From positions 4,926,823-4,990,822 of the forward strand of contig OZ241969.1 in the NCBI GenBank assembly GCA_965204165.1: a DNA stretch of 64,000 bases. The letters are read 5' to 3'. A model generated the notes under the pieces. The model did not search any database. It was not told the origin of the DNA and saw only the letters and a program-made list of their open reading frames with translations. Of the stretch, positions 18,387-27,946 are shown in pieces (within the stretch, counting starts at the first letter, position 1; the number at the start of each line of letters is the position of its first letter). The position numbers and the translations under genes are program-made. Source of the stretch: VYFG01 sp965204165. GTDB taxonomy: Bacteria; Pseudomonadota; Gammaproteobacteria; Arenicellales; Poriferihabitantaceae.

Positions 18387-18658
18387 TGCTGACCCCGGTT
18401 CGGTCCAGACAGTTCAAGCGGGATGTGAAGCGCGCCCACAAACGTGGCAAGGACATGACCAAGCTCAAGACTTTACTTGAACTGCTGATCGGGCAAGTGG
18501 ATTTGCCTGAATCCTATCAGGATCACCCACTGCGGGGAAATTGGAAAGGATACAGGGATGCGCACATCGAATCGGACTGGCTGTTGTTGTATCGTGTGGT
18601 GGGCAATGAATTGCATCTGGCGCGAACCGGAAGTCATGCCGACCTGTTTCAGGATTGA
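18386..18658 (+). CDS. yafQ: YafQ family mRNA interferase toxin
   Basis: The 90-residue RelE-fold protein retains every catalytic and fold residue known in E. coli YafQ at a constant offset of -3: His47, His60, Asp64, Trp65, Arg80, His84 and Phe88. YafQ cleaves mRNA in the ribosomal A site. The intact residues suggest an active toxin. It is the second gene of the DinJ/YafQ operon. About 107 bp separate it from the convergent DMT transporter gene. Confidence 0.9.
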   Translation: MLTPVRSRQFKRDVKRAHKRGKDMTKLKTLLELLIGQVDLPESYQDHPLRGNWKGYRDAHIESDWLLLYRVVGNELHLARTGSHADLFQD

Positions 18659-18765
18659 AAAAGGATCAGGCAGGGACCTGTTAACTGACTCTCAGCGGGC
18701 ACTGACTGTGCGGATGGCCAAAGCGGATTGCTCCATACAGGCACGTACCGACACCTGTCCGGGAG

Positions 18766-19677
18766 TCAGGAATGCCCGGACGCCGACGCGTCCGCCCGGA
18801 TGGCGCGTTCCCGCCGGATTGCCATGATACTGTATGTCATCACGGCGGCCAGCACCACCGCGCTGCCGGCCAGGGTGTAGAGGCTGGGCGTCTCGCCGAC
18901 CCCGAGCCAGACCCAGATCGGGTTCAGCACGGCCTCGCTGAGGGAGAACAGCGCCACCTCCGCCGCCGGAATGTAACGGGTGCTCCAGGTCAGGCACATG
19001 AACCCGAAGCCGAACTGGACACTGCCCAGTGCCAAGATGATCACCAGGTCATGGCGGCTGACGGCAAAGTCGACGACGAAGGCCAGCACGATCATCGCGG
19101 TGAACAGGCCGGACAGGCAGGTCGCGGGCATCATGTCCACATGCCGGTTGCCCCGCAGGATCAGGAGGTAGAACACGTACATGATGGCGAGGCAGAGGGC
19201 GAATACATTCCCCAGCATGCCGCCGGACACCAGGCCGTCCGCAAACATCAGCCCGATGCCAAGGATGGCGGCGAACATCGAGGCCAGGCTGGCGCGGGAC
19301 ACCCGCTCCCGCAGGAACAGCCACCCGGCCAGCGCCGCCAGCAGGGGGGAGGCGCCGATGATGAACACCACGTTTGCCACGGTGGTGTTGAGCAAGGCCA
19401 TGATGTAGAAGATCGACCCCACGGAAAGGACGAGCGCGGCGAGAAGGCCCGGCCGGCCGATATCGGCGAAGCGCCTGGCGATGCTGCCGCGGTACTGGAA
19501 AACCAGGAAGACGAAGATGGTCAGGAATGTGGCCAGCGAGCGGTAGAACAGGATTTGCCAGCCGTCCGCGGCCTCGATGTTGCGGATCATGATGCCTGAA
19601 AGGCTGAGGAAGGTGCCGCCCAGGAGGGCGATGGCGACTCCCACCATATAGCGGTTGTCCCGGGGCAGGAACTGCAT
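18766..19677 (-). CDS. EamA/DMT family transporter
   Basis: A 303-residue membrane protein with ten predicted spans in two EamA repeats (GGTFLSLSGIMIRNIE... and FVVDFAVSRHD...SVQFGFGFMCLTWSTRYIPAAEVALFSLSEAVLNPIWVWLGVGE). The second-repeat motif 'AxxxxLxxxExxLxPxWxWLxxGE' is typical of the family. It is transcribed away from the RND pump start and 27 bp downstream of nothing co-directional upstream except intergenic DNA; the RND permease ends 27 bp from its start on the same strand, so it may be the last gene of that operon. Substrate unknown (often amino acids, nucleosides or drugs). Confidence 0.85.
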   Translation of the reverse strand: MQFLPRDNRYMVGVAIALLGGTFLSLSGIMIRNIEAADGWQILFYRSLATFLTIFVFLVFQYRGSIARRFADIGRPGLLAALVLSVGSIFYIMALLNTTVANVVFIIGASPLLAALAGWLFLRERVSRASLASMFAAILGIGLMFADGLVSGGMLGNVFALCLAIMYVFYLLILRGNRHVDMMPATCLSGLFTAMIVLAFVVDFAVSRHDLVIILALGSVQFGFGFMCLTWSTRYIPAAEVALFSLSEAVLNPIWVWLGVGETPSLYTLAGSAVVLAAVMTYSIMAIRRERAIRADASASGHS

Positions 19678-19704
19678 GCGGAGTAAAGGGGTTCTCGGGG
19701 GGGA

Positions 19705-22700
19705 TCAGGCGGAAGCCGTCTCCACCATGGCCAGACGGCGGTTGCGCCTTGCTTCCAGGGGTGCCACCAGCAGCGACATCATCGGCGGAACGATGAGCAG
19801 CGTAATCATCGCCGACAGCGCCAGGCCCCCCACCACCACTGAACCGAGACCCCGGTAGAGTTCCGAGCCCGCCCCGGGAAACAGCACCAGCGGAAGCATG
19901 CCGAACACGGAAGTGAGCGTGGACATGAAGATCGGCCGGATGCGGTTGCGGGTGGCCCTCGGAATGGCCTCCTTCGGGTCCATGTCCCTCTCCCGGATCA
20001 AGTGCAGGGTCTGGTGTACCAGCAGGATTGCGTTGTTGACCACGATGCCCACGAGGATCACGAATCCCAGCATGGTGAGCATGTCCAGTGCCTGGTAGGT
20101 GTAGAGATTCAGCACCGCGAGGCCCGCGATGCCGCCCGCGGCGGCGATGGGGACAGACACCATGATGATCAGCGGGTAGATAAAGCTCTCGAACAGCACC
20201 GCCATCACCAGGAAAACGATCACCACCGCCAGCAGCAGGTTGATGCCCATGGCGGCGCGGGTCTGGTCAAGCTTGTCCGCGGTGCCGGAAATCGTGAGCC
20301 GCACGTCCGGGGGCAATCCCTCGTCCCTCAGCGGTTCGATAACCTGGTTCCGGATCATTTCGATGGCCGTCTCCAGCGGCAGGAGGGCCCCCGGCCGGAC
20401 CTCCAGTGTGATGGTGCGGAAACGCTCCCGGTGCTGGATCTGGGTGGGACCCGAGGTCAATTCGATGTCGGCCACTGATTCCACCGGGATGACCTGGCCG
20501 GACGGGGTGACGATGGGCAGGTCCCCGATCCCCTGGGTTTCCACCACGGCACCGGTGGCACCCTTGAGCAGTATGTCCATGAGCTTGCCTTCCACCGTGG
20601 CCTGGGTGACCCGGAGCCCGTCGTTGAACGTGTCGATGGTCAGGGCCAGGTCCCTTGCGGTGATGCCGCTGTCGTTGAGCCGTACCCGGTCCGGGTTCAC
20701 CCGGACTTCCGGCGCGCCCAGTTCCAGGCCGGGAACCGGCCGCCATTCGTGGCCCTCATTCCGCGGGAACAGGTGGATGATCCGGCCGAAAGCGCGGTTC
20801 GCGACCTCCAGTACCGTTTCCAGTTCGTTGCCGGAAATGTCCAGGTCCACCTTGCGCCCGCCGCCGATGCCGCGGCCGAAGATCGACGGCTGGGTGATGA
20901 ACCCGAAAGTGCCCGGTTCCCGGAATACCGGTGCGCTCAGCACGGGCTTGAGTTCCGCTACCCTGGCTGGATCCGCGGATACCGCCCCGAGGAAGGTGCG
21001 GGACCGCGTGGCCACGTAGAAGAACCGTTCGATCAGGGGAGGACCCTCGGCCTCCGGGGGCGCGCCGGTCCCGTCGCCCGGGCTTTCAAGGAACCGGTTC
21101 CTGATCCCGCCGTAGAACCGCTCGAGCTGCTGGACCAGCGTGGGTTCCTGCTCGGCCTCGGCCGGCGGGGCATCCGTCTCGGTGATCCAGAGATGGCTGA
21201 TTTCCTGTTCTATGCCCTCCGCGATCCGGTTGGTGGTGTCGAGGTTGTAGCCCGGCGGGGGTATGACGATGCCGAACAACAGGTTGCGGTTGCCCTCCGG
21301 CAGATATTCGAGCTTGGGCAGGAACTGGTAGCTGAAGTAGCCTGCGCCCGCGGTGACGGTGACCGCGATGAGCAGGGCAATGAACCGGCTGCGCACCACC
21401 AGGGTGACGAAACCGATGATCATCCTGCTGAACAGCCCGGCGACGGAGTCCAGCAGGAAGATCCGGACCTTCCGTATCTTGCCGTCCGGGGTTTGCCTGC
21501 TCGACAGCATCCGGCGCGAAAACGCGGGGATGACCGAGATGGACACCACCAGGGAAAGCACCACGGCCACGGAAATGGCCACGGCGATATCGCGGAACAG
21601 CTGGCCGGCCTCCAGTTCCATGACGAGAATGGGGATGAACACCATTACCGTGGTCAGCGCCGAGACCAGCACCGCGCTCCACACCTGGCTGGCTCCCAGG
21701 TAGGCGGCCTCGCGGTTGCCGTACCCCTCTTCCTTGTGCCGGTAGATGTTCTCGAGCACCACGATGGCGGCATCCACCACCATGCCCACCGCGAAGGCCA
21801 GGCCCGCCAGAGAGATCACGTTGATGGAACGTCCCAGGGCCGCCATGGCGACGAAGGCGCCGACCACCGACACGGGAATCGCCAGGGAGACGATGACGGT
21901 GGCACGGAACGAACGCAGGAACAGGATCAGGATCATCGCCGCCAGGCCGCCGCCCACCCAGATATTCTGCTTGACCAGGTCGATGGCGGAGTTGATGTAC
22001 ACCGTCTCGTCGTACACCTGCTTGAGATTCAGTCCGGCCTCCGGCACCACGGACTCGTTGAGTTCCCGCACCGCCTCCTCGAGGCCCGCCATGGTCTCGA
22101 TGACGTTGGCGCCTGTCTGGCGGGTGGCGTTCATGGCCAGGGCGGCATCGCCGAGCATCCGGATGGTGGCGGTGGGTTCCTGGTAGCCGAAGCGCACGTC
22201 GGCGATATCGCCCAGCGTGGTGCGGGCGATCAGGTCGCCGCCGCCCCGGTTGATCAGCACCCCGCGAATGGCGTCCAGGGACTGGAGTTCCCCCTCGGTC
22301 CGGACCACGTAGCGCCGCTTGCCCTCGTCGATGTCACCGGCGCCCAGGGAGATGTTGGCGAGTTGCAGCGAGCGGCTGATGTCGGCGATGGTCAGGCCGT
22401 GGCGCGCCAGCAGCGTCGGATCGATGACGATGTGAATTTCGCGGTCGCTGGCGCCGAAGAAATTCACCCGGCTCACGCCGGGCACCCGCTCGAGGCGCTC
22501 CTTGACGGAATCCCGGATGAAGTCGCCGTATTCGTGCATCTCCCGGGTGTTTCCGGGCAGGCGGTTGAAGATGAACCAGGCGATGGCGTTGTCCTCGCTG
22601 CCGGCGGTGTCCAGGGTCGGCTGGTCGGCCTCCTCGGGATATTCCGACACCCGGTCAAGCCGGTTGGAAACCAGCAGCAGCGCCCGGTCCATGTTGGTGC

Positions 22701-22992
22701 CCACCCTGAATTCCAGGGTGATGCGGGAGCGGCCGAGTTCCGCGTTGCCGGTGATGGAGGTGAGTCCCTCGATGCCCGCCAGCTGCTCTTCCTGGGGATT
22801 CATGATTTCCCGCTCCACCTCCGCCGGCGCGGCGCCGAACCAGTTGGTGGTCACCGTGATGACCGGCCGGTTGACGTCGGGGGCGAGCTGGATCGGTATG
22901 GTGGACAGCGCCACCAGTCCGAACAGCACGACCAGCAGCACCGCCGCGACGATGGCGATGGGCCGGTCGATGGAAACGCGGATGAGATCCAA
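19705..22992 (-). CDS. RND family efflux permease (HAE-type)
   Basis: The 1095-residue inner-membrane pump begins MDLIRVSIDRPIAIVAAVLL at a TTG codon and shows two RND halves, each with a membrane span followed by a large periplasmic domain and five further spans. The TM4 relay retains one Asp (residue 407, VVDAAIVVLEN) but has Ala where AcrB has its second Asp, and TM10 has VVNNAILLV with Asn where AcrB has Lys. Those are features of the non-AcrB branches of HAE pumps. It follows the adaptor gene by 20 bp. No outer-membrane factor gene is in the window, so it probably uses a TolC-like protein encoded elsewhere. Confidence 0.9.
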   Translation of the reverse strand: MDLIRVSIDRPIAIVAAVLLVVLFGLVALSTIPIQLAPDVNRPVITVTTNWFGAAPAEVEREIMNPQEEQLAGIEGLTSITGNAELGRSRITLEFRVGTNMDRALLLVSNRLDRVSEYPEEADQPTLDTAGSEDNAIAWFIFNRLPGNTREMHEYGDFIRDSVKERLERVPGVSRVNFFGASDREIHIVIDPTLLARHGLTIADISRSLQLANISLGAGDIDEGKRRYVVRTEGELQSLDAIRGVLINRGGGDLIARTTLGDIADVRFGYQEPTATIRMLGDAALAMNATRQTGANVIETMAGLEEAVRELNESVVPEAGLNLKQVYDETVYINSAIDLVKQNIWVGGGLAAMILILFLRSFRATVIVSLAIPVSVVGAFVAMAALGRSINVISLAGLAFAVGMVVDAAIVVLENIYRHKEEGYGNREAAYLGASQVWSAVLVSALTTVMVFIPILVMELEAGQLFRDIAVAISVAVVLSLVVSISVIPAFSRRMLSSRQTPDGKIRKVRIFLLDSVAGLFSRMIIGFVTLVVRSRFIALLIAVTVTAGAGYFSYQFLPKLEYLPEGNRNLLFGIVIPPPGYNLDTTNRIAEGIEQEISHLWITETDAPPAEAEQEPTLVQQLERFYGGIRNRFLESPGDGTGAPPEAEGPPLIERFFYVATRSRTFLGAVSADPARVAELKPVLSAPVFREPGTFGFITQPSIFGRGIGGGRKVDLDISGNELETVLEVANRAFGRIIHLFPRNEGHEWRPVPGLELGAPEVRVNPDRVRLNDSGITARDLALTIDTFNDGLRVTQATVEGKLMDILLKGATGAVVETQGIGDLPIVTPSGQVIPVESVADIELTSGPTQIQHRERFRTITLEVRPGALLPLETAIEMIRNQVIEPLRDEGLPPDVRLTISGTADKLDQTRAAMGINLLLAVVIVFLVMAVLFESFIYPLIIMVSVPIAAAGGIAGLAVLNLYTYQALDMLTMLGFVILVGIVVNNAILLVHQTLHLIRERDMDPKEAIPRATRNRIRPIFMSTLTSVFGMLPLVLFPGAGSELYRGLGSVVVGGLALSAMITLLIVPPMMSLLVAPLEARRNRRLAMVETASA

Positions 22993-23012
22993 GGGGAAAC
23001 CCCGGGCGGGTA

Positions 23013-24128
23013 CTAGGAGGGATCGCCCGCCACCGAGACGGGCTGGTCCGGCCGCAGCCGCTCATTGCCCCTGATGACGACCCGTTCGCCTTCCGACAGT
23101 CCGCCCACCACCTCGAGCCGGTTGCCCACCGGCGCGCCGAGACGGACCGGCCGCAACCGCGCGAGGCCCTCCTCGACTACGTACACGATGCTGCCCCGTC
23201 CCTTCCGGATCACGGCATCCTTGTGCACCGAACTGATCTGCCTGCTGATCCCCGCGGGGACGTGGACCGTCACGCTCTGCTGCACCGCCAGGGCCATGGC
23301 CTTGGGGTCCAGGCCGATGGAAAACCGCACCCGGCGCGTTCTTGTCCTCGGATTTTCCTCCGGAACCACGGCCCGCACCCGGGCCTGGTGGCGGCTGCCG
23401 TCCTCGAAGGTGATGTCCACCGCGCGGCCTTCGGTAAGGCCGGCAAGGCGGGCCGCCGGTACATCCGCCTCGAGCTCCAGGGAGCCGTCGGACACCAGCC
23501 GGATCACGGACTGCCCCCGCTGGAGGTAGCTGCCCACTTCCGTCAGCTTTTCGGTGACCGCGCCGTCGAAAGGCGCGGTGATCTGGGTGTAGCGAAGCTC
23601 CAGGTCCACCATCCGGATCTCCGCGTCGGCGCTGTTGAGTTCCGCCTCCGCCTCCCGAACCCGCGCGAAGGCAATGTTCTGCTGCTGGTTGGCGTCGTCG
23701 ATCTGGGCCTTGCTCACCGCTGCCGAAGTCTGCAGCGTGCTCAGCCGTGCGACTTCCTGGCGGGCCAGTTCAAGCTGTGCCCGGGCGACCGCGATGCGGG
23801 TCTCGGCCTCCATGCGCTGGCTTTCCGCCAGCCGCTTGCGCAGGTGCAGCGGCTCGGGGTCGACGGCCGCGATGCGCTGCCCCCGGGTGACCGAATCCCC
23901 CACCCGGACATCGATTTCGGTGACCGCCCCGGCCACCCGGGCGGCCACGGTGCCGGCCTGGACCGTCACCAGTCTGCCGAGGATGGGCACGGTCTGGGTG
24001 AAATCCTGCCGGATGACGGGATCGACCGTGACCAGGGCCTGCTGCTGGGCGACGGCGGGCCCTGCGGCCGTGCAGAACAGCAGGCACAGGAGCAGGATTC
24101 GGTTCCTGGTATTGCGGGACGCTTCCAT
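23013..24128 (-). CDS. RND efflux periplasmic adaptor (membrane fusion protein)
   Basis: The 371-residue protein has a cleavable signal peptide (ILLLCLLFCTAAGPAVAQQ), a barrel-sandwich hybrid segment (GTVAARVAGAVTEIDVRVGDSVTRGQ), a helical hairpin rich in Glu/Ala/Arg, the returning lipoyl half (ITAPFDGAVTEKLTEVGSYLQRGQ) and beta-barrel/membrane-proximal domains. It links the RND permease to an outer-membrane channel. Start ATG at 24128 is chosen because the signal peptide begins there; the in-frame ATG at 24209 would place 27 hydrophilic residues in front of it. It is divergent from the esterase gene with 79 bp between starts. Confidence 0.88.
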   Translation of the reverse strand: MEASRNTRNRILLLCLLFCTAAGPAVAQQQALVTVDPVIRQDFTQTVPILGRLVTVQAGTVAARVAGAVTEIDVRVGDSVTRGQRIAAVDPEPLHLRKRLAESQRMEAETRIAVARAQLELARQEVARLSTLQTSAAVSKAQIDDANQQQNIAFARVREAEAELNSADAEIRMVDLELRYTQITAPFDGAVTEKLTEVGSYLQRGQSVIRLVSDGSLELEADVPAARLAGLTEGRAVDITFEDGSRHQARVRAVVPEENPRTRTRRVRFSIGLDPKAMALAVQQSVTVHVPAGISRQISSVHKDAVIRKGRGSIVYVVEEGLARLRPVRLGAPVGNRLEVVGGLSEGERVVIRGNERLRPDQPVSVAGDPS

Positions 24129-24207
24129 CGCGGTATTATCGCCGAAGTCCACGCTGCACAATACAGTAAAACGTTCCGGCGGAATATCCCTGTTCCATCC
24201 CACTTCC

Positions 24208-24891
24208 ATGTCCGACAGCGCAAAAATGATCGATCACATCGTGTATGAAACCGGCGAAGAGCCGACCTGGTCGGTGATCTGGCTGCACGGCCTCGGCGCC
24301 GACGGCCACGACTTCGCGCCGGTGGCGCGGGAGCTGGGGTTCCGGGACAGTCCCGCGGTCAGGTTCCTGTTTCCCCATGCGCCGGTCCGGCCCATCACCA
24401 TCAATGCAGGGATGAGGATGCGCGGCTGGTATGACATCCGGGGCATGGCGTTCGACCGCGAGGAGGACCGTGACGGCCTCGAGGAATCCCGGGACCATGT
24501 CCACCGCCTGATTGCCCGGGAGAATGCCCGGGGAATCCCCGCCGGACGCATTATCCTCGCCGGGTTTTCCCAGGGCGGGGCGGTGGCGCTGTTCACCGGC
24601 CTCAGGTATCCCGAACGGCTGGCGGGACTGGTCGCCCTGTCCACCTACCTGCCGGCGGCGGATTCCACCCTGGCGGAACGGAGCGGGGCCAATGCGGCGG
24701 TGCCGGTCTTCATGGCCCACGGCACGGACGACCCGGTCATTCCGCTGGCGCTGGCGGAGCACAGCCGGGGGCTGCTGGGGCAGATGGGATACCCCGTGGA
24801 GTGGCACACCTACACGATGCCCCATTCGGTGCACCCGGAGGAAATCCTGCATATCCGCACGTTCATGCAGGACGTGGTCCTCGCCGGATGA
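24208..24891 (+). CDS. Alpha/beta-hydrolase, carboxylesterase 2 type
   Basis: A 227-residue serine hydrolase with the oxyanion motif LHGLGADGHD, the nucleophile elbow GFSQGG (Ser), the Asp in MAHGTDDPVIP and the His in the C-terminal MPHSVHPEE. That set defines the carboxylesterase 2/acyl-protein thioesterase-like family (EstA of Pseudomonas, YpfH). It hydrolyses short-chain esters; the natural substrate is unknown. No signal sequence. It is transcribed divergently from the RND pump operon. Confidence 0.9.
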   Translation: MSDSAKMIDHIVYETGEEPTWSVIWLHGLGADGHDFAPVARELGFRDSPAVRFLFPHAPVRPITINAGMRMRGWYDIRGMAFDREEDRDGLEESRDHVHRLIARENARGIPAGRIILAGFSQGGAVALFTGLRYPERLAGLVALSTYLPAADSTLAERSGANAAVPVFMAHGTDDPVIPLALAEHSRGLLGQMGYPVEWHTYTMPHSVHPEEILHIRTFMQDVVLAG

Positions 24892-25010
24892 GCCCGCAGC
24901 GGGGTGCGGGTCCCGGCGCGGCGTTCCGCCGCGTTTTGCTTTCCGCCGCAGGCTGGCATAATCCCGTCCCCCCCGGAACGGCCCCAGGTACCGACTGCCC
25001 CCGGTTTCCC

Positions 25011-25778
25011 GTGAAGACCAGATCTGCAATTTCCATCGCCGGCATGGCCGCGCTGCTGCTGGCCCTGGCCGCCGGCCAGGCCCGGGCAGATGTCACCATC
25101 CGCTATACCAATCCGCTGGCTCCGGAAGGGGAGGTGGTCCTGGCGGCCAGCGGCAACCGGGCCGCGATGCGGGTTCCGGTGGGAGCGCGGGACGGCCGCA
25201 TCCTCTATGACCGGGACGGGCACCGGATGCTCTTGGTCATCGACAGCGACCGGTCCTACATGGACGTGGACACCGTGCTGGCGGCCCTGGGCGGGCTGTC
25301 CGGGCTGCTTGCCGGCCTGGTGGAAGACATGCCCAGTGATCTCAAGTCCCAGCTGGACGGCCTGCTGGACAGCGCCGGGAAGGCGGGCGGCAGGGCGCCG
25401 GAGGTGTCCGACACGGGGCAAACCGACACGGTGCGCGGCATTTCCTGCCGGGTATCCATCTACCGCTGGCCGGATTCCACGGCCGAAATGTGCCTGGCGG
25501 ACCCAGGCGAGATGGGCATCAGCGCCGGGGATTTCTCGATGCTGAGGGCGATGGTGGCGAAACAGGAAGCGTCCGTAAGGCTGCTCGGGGAGATCCTGGG
25601 CCTGTCCGTCCCGGACCTTGGACTGGATGTCATCGACCGGGTTCCGCTCCGGATCCGCCAGCTTTCCGGTCCGGATGCGGGCTCGGGCACGGAATTCCTC
25701 GGCATCAGCCGGGAAGTCGACCCGGCGCTGGTGTCGCTGCCCGCCGACTACCGGCTCGTCAGCCTGGTGGAGAATTGA
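25011..25778 (+). CDS. Exported protein of unknown function (DUF4412-like)
   Basis: The 255-residue protein starts at GTG 25011 and has a clear signal peptide (ISIAGMAALLLALAAGQARA). The remainder resembles DUF4412-type secreted proteins: a beta-rich N-terminal part with DRDGHRMLLVIDSDRSYMDVD, a central helical segment, then a CxxxxYRWPDSTAEMCLADP motif whose two Cys could form a disulfide. I see no catalytic motif. A CATAAT at 24956-24961 could be a -10 element for this gene, which is preceded by 119 bp after the esterase stop. Confidence 0.6.
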   Translation: MKTRSAISIAGMAALLLALAAGQARADVTIRYTNPLAPEGEVVLAASGNRAAMRVPVGARDGRILYDRDGHRMLLVIDSDRSYMDVDTVLAALGGLSGLLAGLVEDMPSDLKSQLDGLLDSAGKAGGRAPEVSDTGQTDTVRGISCRVSIYRWPDSTAEMCLADPGEMGISAGDFSMLRAMVAKQEASVRLLGEILGLSVPDLGLDVIDRVPLRIRQLSGPDAGSGTEFLGISREVDPALVSLPADYRLVSLVEN

Positions 25779-25845
25779 ACAGGCGGCAGTCCCGGCCTTG
25801 CGCCGGCCGGCCGGTCCGGGCATACACGTTCCCCGGAGTCCTTCC

Positions 25846-27072
25846 ATGGCCATGAAGAAGGAATTCGTCGCCCTGATGGCGCTCAGCATGTCCCTGGTGG
25901 CGCTGGCCATCGACGCCATGCTGCCCGCTCTTGCCGAGATCGGCTCCGATCTGGGCCTGGTTCGGGACAACGACCGGCAGCTCGTGCTGACGGTCCTGTT
26001 TCTCGGACTTTCACTGGGCCAGCTGTTCTACGGGCCGATCTCGGATTCCCTTGGCCGCAGGGGCCCGATCTTCTTCGGCTTCGGGCTGTTCATCCTCGGC
26101 AGCGCCCTGGCGGTGGTGGCGCCGACCTTCGAGTGGCTGCTGATCGGCCGGTTCCTGCAGGGGCTGGGCGCCGCGGGGCCCCGGATTCTCACCGTGGCCA
26201 TCATCCGCGACTGCGCCGGGGGCAGGGAAATGGCCCGCCTGATGTCCCTGGTGATGATGGTGTTCATTCTCATTCCCGCCATTGCCCCGGCCCTGGGGCA
26301 GGCAATCCTGCTCATCGCGTCGTGGCGCGGGATTTTCCTGGCCCTGCTGCTGCTGTCGAGCATGACCCTGGTCTGGTTCTATTTCCGCCAGCCGGAAACC
26401 CTGTCGTTCGAGGCGCGGCGCCCGATTTCCCCGGCCTCGCTGGGCGGGGCGTTCGTCGAGGTCCTGCACACCCGGTCCACGGTGCTGTACACGCTGGCCG
26501 GGGGGATGATCTTCGGCAGCTTCGTGGGTTTTCTGAATTCCGCCCAGCAGATTTTCCAGGAGCTGTACGGCCTGGGCGTGCGCTTCCCCGCCTATTTTGC
26601 GGTCCTGGCACTGACCATCGGCTGCGCCTCCCTGATCAACGCCCGCCTGGTGATCCGGCTGGGGATGCGCTACCTGTGCATCCTGGGCCTCGGCGTGACT
26701 GTCCTGACGTCCGCCGTCTTCCTGGTCTACTGCCTGATCGGGGACCCCGGCATCTGGCTGCTCATGGCCTACCTGATGGTGGCCTTCTTCTGTACCGGCA
26801 TCCTGTTCGGCAATATCAGCGCCCTCGCCATGGAACCCCTCGGTCATATGGCCGGGCTGGCATCCTCGCTGATCAGCTCGGTCAAGACGCTGATTTCCCT
26901 GTTCCTCGGCTATATCATCGGTTACGCCTACGACGGCTCGGTGGTGCCGCTGGTAGCGGGCTTCTTCCTCCTTTCCGCCCTGGCCTTCGGACTGATGTGG
27001 CTGTCCGGGATCGAGTCCCCGGCAGCCCGTCAGCCCCGGACCGACAGGCTGCGGGAGGAAAGCTCCAGGTAG
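25846..27072 (+). CDS. Bcr/CflA family MFS drug exporter
   Basis: The 408-residue protein has about 12 spans. The N-terminal half carries AIDAMLPALAEIGSDL and LGQLFYGPISDSLGRRGP, the motif A of the Bcr/CflA (DHA1) subfamily, and TM4-TM5 has GRFLQGLGAAGPRILTVAIIRD, its antiporter motif. I chose ATG 25846, with a second ATG two codons later. It exports hydrophobic compounds by proton antiport. Its last 43 bases overlap the end of the convergent sulfotransferase gene. Confidence 0.88.
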   Translation: MAMKKEFVALMALSMSLVALAIDAMLPALAEIGSDLGLVRDNDRQLVLTVLFLGLSLGQLFYGPISDSLGRRGPIFFGFGLFILGSALAVVAPTFEWLLIGRFLQGLGAAGPRILTVAIIRDCAGGREMARLMSLVMMVFILIPAIAPALGQAILLIASWRGIFLALLLLSSMTLVWFYFRQPETLSFEARRPISPASLGGAFVEVLHTRSTVLYTLAGGMIFGSFVGFLNSAQQIFQELYGLGVRFPAYFAVLALTIGCASLINARLVIRLGMRYLCILGLGVTVLTSAVFLVYCLIGDPGIWLLMAYLMVAFFCTGILFGNISALAMEPLGHMAGLASSLISSVKTLISLFLGYIIGYAYDGSVVPLVAGFFLLSALAFGLMWLSGIESPAARQPRTDRLREESSR

Positions 27073-27818
27073 TAGGGCCAGTGGTGGTCCAGGTAGGCCT
27101 TGAGCACCGGCGCCTTGCCGGCGAAGGCCTGGAACTCCGCCCGAACCTCCGCGTCGGCGCGCGGGTCCCTGGCGATGCCGGCGTGCCGCACCGTGCGATC
27201 GTGCCAGGCCCCCATCTGCTCCCAGTCCCTGGGGGCCTCTCCCGCCTGCCAGGAAAACGCCTCCTCCACGAACCCGAGCCCCAGGCGCTCCCACAACGCG
27301 CCGACCGTGGCCCGGGGATCGCGCTGGATGTCCTCGGCGCGGACCACCGGGGGCTCGGCCCCAGTAAGCGCCTCGATCCAGCGGAACAGCCGCCACTGGG
27401 CCTCCAGCCCCGCTTCCTCGCAGCTGAAGTCCGGATCCAGCCTGTAGTAGGACACCAGTGTCCTGCGGGGGTCCCGGATGAGGAACGCGTGGCGCAGCTG
27501 ACCGGCCATTTCGGGGTGCCGCATGATCTCCGGCATCACGTAATAGGCCATGTCCTTGACGAACACCGGCCGGTGCCGGGATTCCCCGTGGATCAGGTCG
27601 ACGATGTCGTCGAAGGACCGCGGCTGGTCCGGCGAGGCGTCGAAGTGGGGGAAGTCCCTTCGCCCGAGATGGATGTAGTAGTAGTACAGGAAGGGCTCAT
27701 GCAGGCAGTGGCAGTCGCCCCGCTCCCGCATGACCCGCTCCAGCGCCGTGGACATGGAGCGGGGATGGGCCCAGAGCAGGAAAATCGGATGGGCGGACGG
27801 CTGCATGGCGGGAATCAT
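27030..27818 (-). CDS. Sulfotransferase family protein
   Basis: A 262-residue protein whose N-terminus FLLWAHPRSMSTALERVMRE matches the PAPS 5'-phosphate-binding loop, and LRHAFLIRDPRRTLVSYYRL contains the Arg/Ser pair that binds the 3'-phosphate. Such sulfotransferase-fold proteins move sulfate from PAPS to a hydroxyl or amine; the acceptor is unknown. A second in-frame ATG at 27806 is an equally good start. Its 3' end overlaps the convergent MFS gene by 43 bp. Confidence 0.8.
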   Translation of the reverse strand: MIPAMQPSAHPIFLLWAHPRSMSTALERVMRERGDCHCLHEPFLYYYYIHLGRRDFPHFDASPDQPRSFDDIVDLIHGESRHRPVFVKDMAYYVMPEIMRHPEMAGQLRHAFLIRDPRRTLVSYYRLDPDFSCEEAGLEAQWRLFRWIEALTGAEPPVVRAEDIQRDPRATVGALWERLGLGFVEEAFSWQAGEAPRDWEQMGAWHDRTVRHAGIARDPRADAEVRAEFQAFAGKAPVLKAYLDHHWPYYLELSSRSLSVRG

Positions 27819-27946
27819 AACCCGGAATTCCCCTTCCCGGGTTCCGTCCGGCGGTCTCCGTCATCGCGGTCTTGGGGTCTTTCGCGCCGAACGGGTAATA
27901 TCGGGCCAATGACCGGTACACCACCCGCCAGGCGCCGAGCTGCAAC

